A DNA stretch of 64,000 nt from Daphnia pulex (taxonomy: Eukaryota; Arthropoda; Branchiopoda; Diplostraca; Daphniidae), in the NCBI RefSeq assembly GCF_021134715.1, contig NC_060027.1, forward strand, positions 1,922,001 through 1,986,000, written 5' to 3'. The notes under the pieces were generated by a model that saw only the letters and a program-made list of their open reading frames with translations, had not been told where the DNA came from and searched no databases. Numbering within the stretch: the first letter of the stretch is position 1; every line of letters starts with the position of its first letter. This document shows positions 57,797 through 64,000 of the stretch, one piece after another. A program made the position numbers and the translations under genes.

Positions 57797-60526
57797 ATGA
57801 TTTCGCCCAGTTTGGCAACATTTGTTTGCCTTTTGGTCTGTCTTGGCCAGTTAGCGGACAGCAATCCTTACAATCATCGTCAACATTCCTTCTCGTCCCG
57901 ATCCAATTCCGGCCCTAATGGAAACAGTTACAGTCGAGCAAGTTATCAATCGTTAGGCATTCAGGCTTCAGCATCTCATCAACAACCCCAGCAAAGTAAT
58001 TTTTAAAAAATCCCAAAAAATCAAATTTCGAAATAATTCATTGATTTTAAATTCAAATTAAAGGTCGCGGTAATAACGAGCAATTCTGGTGGCAAGGATC
58101 TCAATCACCTTTTAGTGAGACTGCAGCCAAAAACAGAGGTGTATCTGCTGGCGCCAGAGCTATCGACACATCGCGAGCTCACGCTCGTCCGCTGGTTCCC
58201 GGTTGCGGCGGAGGGAAATGTTTCGGAGCCGCAGCTCATTCCGTTTCGGCAACGGCCGTAGCTTCCAGCCACACCAATGGACAGCATCAGAATGCTCTCA
58301 ACCAGCACTACCTGCCTCCACAAGCTTCGGCTGCGTCATTTTCTCATGGGTCACAAGCTAATAACAACAACCATCAATCCCAACCGAATTTGTAAGTCAA
58401 ATTATGATTCCACCGCTTGTTTATTAAACAAACTTATCATTTAAACGATCTGGTTTTATATTGTTCAGTGGTGGTGTTGGCGCATCTCAAGGACAAGCCG
58501 CTAATGTTGCGCCATTCCCCGGATGCGCTGCCGCCATGAAATGCGTGACGGAAGAATTCTGCAGCGTCGACGGCGTGATGGTCAATACACCCGTCAGACT
58601 TTCTGATTACGAAAAGGAATACCTTCGCGTCCCGTTGATGGTACGATTTGTTTGTTTTTAATTAGAATTATTGTTTAATTTATTTATTTGTTTGTTTGTT
58701 TTCAAAAGGAGTGCACCAATCCGGAAACGAATCAAGTTGGATTCTGCTGCCGAGACCCTCTTTACGAAGACCCGTGGCCGGCTGATATGCCCATGCCTGG
58801 CATGATGAACAAAGTTCCAGCACCTTCAGGTCCGGCTCCAGTGCATCGCCCAGCAACCGTGTCGACATCCAACAACGTCCGCCCACCAGCGGCTTCATCC
58901 TTTAACAACTTTGCGGCCAATGGCAATCGTCCAACTGTTACAGCCACAGCTGCCGTGTCTTCCAGCAGCAACGGAAGGCCACCAGTGTCTTCTGTAGTAG
59001 CCGGAGCTTCGTCATTCCATCAAACGTCACAAGCCCAGCAGCCATCTCAAAGTTACCTTCCACCCACTCCGGTTCAAACACAACGACCGGCCATTAACCT
59101 CAAACCGGCTGCTCCGGCCTATCAACCTCCAGCTCCGGCCTATCAACCACCAGCTCCGGCCTATCAACCAACTCCAGCACCAACACAGAGACCTGTTCAG
59201 CAGGCTGTTTCGGTCCAGCAACCTTCCCGTCCGGCCTACCAACCACCAGCTCCTCCTGCGTTCCAAGGTTCTCAGACTCAGCAGCAGACCAAGTAAATAT
59301 CATAATAAAAATAATTGCTGTCCATTTTCTATGACGCACAATCTAATTCGTGAATTTTTATGGTGAGCAGCATCGCTCAAGGTCCTCCACCTCCACCATT
59401 TGCCGGATGCGCTGCCGCCCTGAAATGCGTCACGGAAGAATTCTGCAGCGTCGATGGTGTCATGGTCAACACACCTGTGAGATTATCTCCTTACGAGAAG
59501 GAATACCTTCGCGTTCCGTTGATGGTCTGCAATTCATTTTACGACTTTTCTGTCACATCCGTTAACTGATGGCCATTTGATTTGTCTTTTGACAGGAGTG
59601 CACCAATCCCGAAACCAATCAAGTGGGTTTCTGTTGTCGCGATCCCCTTTATGAAGACCCTTGGCCAGCTGATATGCCCATGCCTGGAATGATGAACAAA
59701 GTACCAACAGGTCCGGCTACAACATCGGTGAATCGACCCGTAATCTCAGCATCTGCTGCTGCCGTTTCGACATCCAACAACGCCCGTCCACCAGTTTCGC
59801 TGTTTAACAACTTTGCAGCGAACGGCAACCGCCCAACTGTTACAGCCACAGCTGCCGTGTCTTCAGTTAGCAATGTACGGCCTCAAGTTGCTGCTTCTTC
59901 ATTTAATGGACAACAGGCCAATCCGTTTTTCATTCCGTCTTCACCGGCTCCAACACAGCGACCGATCGCCCATCAACCCGCTTACCAACCGCCATCGCAA
60001 TCCTACCTACCACCACCTGCACAGAAACCTACCACGTCTCATCAAGTGACTCCTGCCCAGCAACCTGCCCGTCCTGCATACCAGCAGCAAGCTTCATCTG
60101 GTTTTCAACCTCAATATCAAGCATCTCAGAGCCAGCAGACAAAGTAAGATTTTACAAAACTAAATCGCCTGTAAGGATTGTCACATTTAAACAATTTGTT
60201 TTGGTTATAGTACCATTCAAGGGCCTCCAGGTCCGTCTTTTGCTGGATGCGCTGCCGCCCTCAAATGCGTCACGGAAGAATTCTGCAGTGTTGATGGCGT
60301 TATGGTCAACACACCTGTCAGACTCTCGGCTTTCGAGAAGGAATACCTCCGCGTCCCGTTGATGGTAATGTTCGTTTATATGCGCTTACTATCGGGAAGG
60401 ATTAACAGATGATTTCTTTTGATTTTTTCACAGCCTTGTTTGAATACGGAGAACAACCAAGAAGGATTTTGTTGCAGAGATCCGTTGTATAACGACCCGT
60501 GGCCTGCTGGTATGCCTATGCCGTAA
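57797..60526 (+). CDS. Secreted protein with three clip-like six-cysteine modules
   Basis: Eight coding exons (57797-57995, 58064-58391, 58469-58640, 58709-59292, 59371-59524, 59596-60143, 60211-60364, 60434-60526) join in phase to give 743 residues. A signal peptide (ISPSLATFVCLLVCLGQLAD) leads into a Ser/Asn/Gln-rich region. Three modules follow, each with the pattern GCAAA.KC...FC...EC...CC. Each contains CVTEEFCSVDGVMVNTPVRL, EKEYLRVPLM and GFCCRDPLY.DPWP. Proline/glutamine/alanine-rich linkers of about 150 residues separate them. The adjacent C5-C6 and six-cysteine spacing resemble clip domains of arthropod serine protease homologues, and CCRDP.Y.DPWP is typical of that group. No protease domain follows: the protein stops after module 3. 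An extracellular scaffold or haemolymph regulator is possible, by inference. Confidence 0.85.
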
Positions 60527-62468
60527 TAACATCTTCCATGCTGACAAAATTCGATTAGGATAACACGATAAACATTAATAAGTTGTATTGTGAGCCCAAC
60601 GAAGCCTATTTTTTACTAATCCGCATTCCCAGCGCATGAAAATTTACTTAAGCGCTCCTGTACTGTTACGAGGTATAAACGATTGATTGATTCCTTTACT
60701 TGGTTTCTTGTAATTTTTTATAATGTCAAGTTATTCTTACACAAGTCGTATATTGGACTTGATAGTCTTAGTTCTTTTCTAACCTCATGGAAACTATTGA
60801 TTAAAGTTGGCATAGTCGTTGGGTCCTTGGAACATTCAGTTCTTCAGACAGGACTCTCCGTTTTGCTGGTGCTTTATTCTTTGCCATCTCAACTAAGACA
60901 CGACAGTAGATGGCCATAAATTTAAGTGTAAATTTAATTGGCAGTTGGATAAAGTTCCAACCATCTTTGACCCTTTGTCACTAGGCGGATCGTATTTGGC
61001 ACACACATATTTTAAGGGGTTTTAGGATGTTGTGTTGTTAGGGCTTTTCTTTTTGGGCTATTTCTTTTTCTTTTTCCCTTTTCTTCAGTCTCAACATTTT
61101 GTTTATTTGATCGCTAGGTGACGCTTGAAAACTTACCAAAGGCTCACCAGGTCACGCTGGTGGTTGTTGTGTTTCGACTCTGCAGTGAACTGCGTATACA
61201 CGTGCGTTAAAAAAATTATAAAGACACTTTTTTTCATGATGTTTAACGAATGTTACAGTTAAAAAAATGGCTGGCAGTGCTGTGGTGTTGTCAGTGTTGT
61301 TCATTTCTGCTACTGGAGACTGGACAGTTGTTCTGCGAATGGTAGTCAACTTGAATCATTTGAATTTAATTTTCACTAGTGCTGAAGTAATCGGCCAAAT
61401 TCTGCACGCATATCAGTGAGACCACATTTCTGTTGTTTTTGTTTTCCCTATCTGGACGACATCGAGACCAGACTGGAATGACTTTACCCCCTCCCAAATG
61501 GACCTATTGTCGTATTCCATTTTGCTCCGCGAATAGATCTGTATCAACGATTAAAACGCTTAAGGTTCAATTTTTCAACGTATTTTTGTTTCTATCCTAA
61601 GTCTATTTAAAGTCTACCTGTATAGGGCTAGTGTAAATTATTCAATGTATTTGCAAATGGAACTTATTTTGACTGATACCGGTGATACCCTGAAAAATGT
61701 TCTCACTTTAAATTGGAATAAATAATGAATTAGCCTATTTACGAAAAATCTTAAATATTGGTTAGATAAAAATTTCAATCAACTTTAAGTTACCAAGATC
61801 GCCAGACTTGGTAACATGTAAAATTGTTTCATTTGAATGTTCCCAATTAGTGTTCAGACCACTTCAGGCATTTTTTTTTTACAACGAAAGCAGTAACATT
61901 CAGTCAAGTTGTTAACTGAGTTCAAATCAGGAACAAAGACTCGATAATATTCCAAATCATCAAGGCGTTGATGTCATAAGTTGAGGTAATAAACTGAGGA
62001 TAAACCTGCCATCTCATTCAAAATTTGATCTTAAACTAATCACTTACGAAGTTTTGTTTCTAAAAATAGACCAGCAGATGGAGAATCAATGTTTGCTCAA
62101 TTAAAGTAGAGAGAACAAAATAAGAAATACAATATGGATGATGCTAATTTTCATTGGTGAAAGGAGTGGTGACCAAGTCAAGTTTCACCTGCTGCGTGCA
62201 ATCTACGCTGGTGTTGTCCTGAAGTGTGGAAGCGTTACTTGAAATGTTACAGCAACTGAAGACTTCAGAAACGGTAATTTGACTGAGATTTTTATTGGTT
62301 TTAACTCAAGTTTTATTTGTTAATTAATAATTTCGTTTTTTACCCACAGGAAGATCTACGATGCTGTCATTTTTCCAACGTCCGGTTGAAGCCATTCAGA
62401 GAAGGTACTTTTCAGCCCTTATCTAAAACAAAAGTATTGCAATATTATTTCCTATGAATTTGGTTGAA

Positions 62469-62788
62469 GGTCATAACTCATAAGGAACATTACGTAAGTG
62501 TCATGTGGTGGTGTAAGGTTGGGTGAGAATTGAGAAAGACACGTGTTCATCATTATCAAGTAGGTAGAATTGCTGCAAGGTTAAGCTATTTGGTTTTCAT
62601 TTTTATATTGGTTTTTGTAGACCCATCCCCAGCAACGTCATCCTTCAGAAGGAAAGGCCAGTTTGCATTTCAATCGAAGGTCACGGAGATCATTACGTAG
62701 AACGTGTCATGCAGTGGTGTAGAGGCTGGGTGAGAACGGGACGTGTTTCATCATTTATAAGCAGCTGCAATAGCCGCAAGGCTTAAGA
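62469..62788 (+). repeat. Diverged direct repeat of about 110 bp
   Basis: The segments 62469-62585 and 62681-62788 align over most of their length, sharing blocks such as CATTACGTA, GGTGTA, GGGTGAGAA, CGTGTTTCATCAT (with a small difference) and GCAAGG.TTAAG. They are separated by about 95 bp. Confidence 0.65.
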
Positions 62789-62811
62789 GGTGAGGGTGAT
62801 CAAAAAATCGT

Positions 62812-62842
62812 ATAAAACGAGAGAGAAAATGCGAAGGTAAAT
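62812..62842 (+). promoter_or_regulatory. TATA box and initiator of the Tyr-repeat gene
   Basis: GTATAAAACG near 62812 is followed about 25 nt later by AATCAGTTGAG. The layout equals that of the MAKFA genes. Confidence 0.6.
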
Positions 62843-62904
62843 CAGTTGAGGGAGCATCTCCGACACGGCAACAACTGCAGAGCTCTGTCTGTCAGTTCGC
62901 ATCT

Positions 62905-63865
62905 ATGGGTAAATATTCTGTCTTTTACAAAGAGTGTGGTATATCAATCCTTCTTTTGTTTATGTGTGCTTTTTATAATGTAATATTTATATTTAAATTT
63001 ATAATTGTCTAGTAAACTGTGGCGTCGTGCTGCTGTTGTGTGTTGAATCATTAATGGCTGGGTCGACCACTGGTGTACCGATGTCTTCTTGGTATGGCGG
63101 ATACCAAACCGCAACGCCACCGCCTTACTACCCAAAAGCAACTTACGCAACGACCAGTTCCTGCACCGAGGTCTTCAAGTACTACACCACTAAAGCACCG
63201 GAGTTTTATAGCACAACTTACGCTGCCCCGAGCCACTACACTGACGCCATGAAGTTTTACTCTGCCCCGAGTTACTACACCACCAAGGCGACGTAGCATG
63301 ACTACGCATGCTGCCCCATACTACTACACCGAAGCTCCTAAGTATTACTCTGTTCTCATCTACTTATTGCACCGATTTTCCTAAATGCTACTCTGTTCCC
63401 AGCTGCTACACCGAGACTCCCGCTGATTACTACACCGAAGCGGCAAAGTACTACTCTGCCCCGATCTACACAACCACAACTGAGGCGGCCAAGTATTACG
63501 CTGCCCCGACTCACTTCACAGAAGCTGCTCTTTCGTACTACGTTGAACAGAAATACTACACCGATGCTCCACTTCACTACACCACGGCCTACGCTACACC
63601 ACTGCCTACGCTACACCGCAGCCTCCAAGTACTACAGTACACCGAAGACGCCGCCTACAACAACGTATGCTGCCTAGTTTACTACACCGAGGCTCCCAAG
63701 TACTACATCACTAAGGCGTCGGAATTCTACACGTCTATGCATGCTGCCCCTGCCTACTCCACCGAGGCCCCGCATTACTACAACACTGAAGCGCTCAAGT
63801 ACTACACTACAACCTGCGCTGCCCCGAGCTACTACACCTACGTCCCGGAGTATTACTGTGCGTAA
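62905..63865 (+). pseudogene. Tyrosine-rich repeat secreted protein gene with broken frame
   Basis: Exon 1 is only ATGG (62905-62908, donor GTAAAT). Exon 2 starts at 63013 and gives MVNCGVVLLLCVESLMAGS, a signal peptide, then Tyr/Thr/Ala/Pro-rich repeats of the type YYTTKAPEFYSTTYAAPSHY. The frame meets TAG at 63294-63296. The same repeat continues afterwards in other frames: 63308-63350 carries the repeat out of frame with the open frame that follows, and another slip lies around 63592-63640. The long frame 63308-63865 survives only because the repeat is stop-poor. The gene is either decaying or very indel-prone. A shorter functional product ending at 63296 (about 99 residues) is possible. 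Confidence 0.6.
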
Positions 63866-63953
63866 AAGGAGTCGTAAGAAAAAAGAAGTGCCCGAACTGC
63901 AGTGCCCTATCTGTCACCAACTGCATTCCTCATCGTGTAACCGATTCGCAATT

Positions 63954-64000
63954 ATGGGTAAATATTCTTTTTCTATTTGTTAATATGCCTGTTAATATTG
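63954..64000 (+). other. Second copy of the Tyr-repeat gene start, cut by window edge
   Basis: ATGGGTAAATATTC at 63954 repeats the exon 1/donor sequence at 62905, with similar flanks (TTCGCA before it, TCT/TTT pyrimidines after). It looks like the first exon and intron start of the next tandem family member. The remainder lies outside the window. Confidence 0.55.

Larger units (their letters stand above)
60527..62904. other. Spacer between the clip-module gene and the Tyr-repeat gene
   Basis: Mostly without a supported gene. At 62220-62404 two short open blocks flank a canonical intron (62274-62349; blocks read MLQQLKTSET and EDLRCCHFSNVRLKPFRE), but no domain is recognised. A diverged direct repeat occupies 62469-62585 and 62681-62788. 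The promoter of the next gene is at 62812-62842. Confidence 0.4.

Noticed and set aside
1..64000. Possible transposons or viral insertions
   Set aside because: No transposase, reverse transcriptase, integrase, terminal repeats or capsid-like reading frames were recognised.

Overview
The window is a piece of an arthropod nuclear genome, most likely a branchiopod crustacean such as Daphnia. This rests on short GT-AG introns (about 50-110 bp), TATA plus TCAGT-type initiator promoters, dense CA/GT microsatellites, tandem secreted-protein families, and recognisable animal genes (MED21, NUDT6, a SERTA-domain taranis homologue, a BTB/C2H2 zinc-finger factor, M13 neprilysins). All gene models were built by reading splice sites by eye and checking reading phase across each junction. 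No database search was run.

Layout. 0-4.9 kb: AT-rich sequence with only weak exon candidates on the minus strand. 4.9-11.6 kb: four small TATA-driven genes (two per strand) for secreted tyrosine-rich proteins. All share a 15-nt first coding exon encoding MAKFA. Degenerate IRE1-like kinase N-lobe fragments (8.8-9.3 kb) lie among them. 14.4-16.3 kb, minus: a BTB plus three-finger C2H2 transcription factor with a 63-nt intron that keeps the frame if retained. 24.7-26.7 kb, minus: MED21 and a NUDT6-type Nudix hydrolase, head to tail. 34.3-38.4 kb, plus: the taranis/SERTAD homologue, split by a 2.7-kb intron. Long noncoding stretches around these regulators are rich in microsatellites and hold a few motifs resembling CTCF sites. 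42.9-52.1 kb, minus: three tandem M13 metallopeptidase copies. The upstream copy is intact. The other two carry different internal deletions, and one of them has also lost a zinc-ligand histidine. 57.8-60.5 kb, plus: a secreted protein with three repeats of a six-cysteine clip-like module joined by Pro/Gln-rich linkers. 62.9 kb to the end, plus: a Tyr-rich repeat gene whose frame is broken. Its 5' leader is duplicated at the right edge, so a tandem family probably continues beyond the window.

How the genes work together. Two groups are extracellular: the MAKFA family with the Tyr-repeat gene (probably structural or cuticle-like), and the clip-like protein with the secreted peptidases. The rest act in transcription control (BTB-ZF, MED21, taranis) or nucleotide metabolism (NUDT6). 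Nothing indicates a mobile island, CRISPR array, viral insertion or biosynthetic cluster. The most notable content is gene-family birth and decay.
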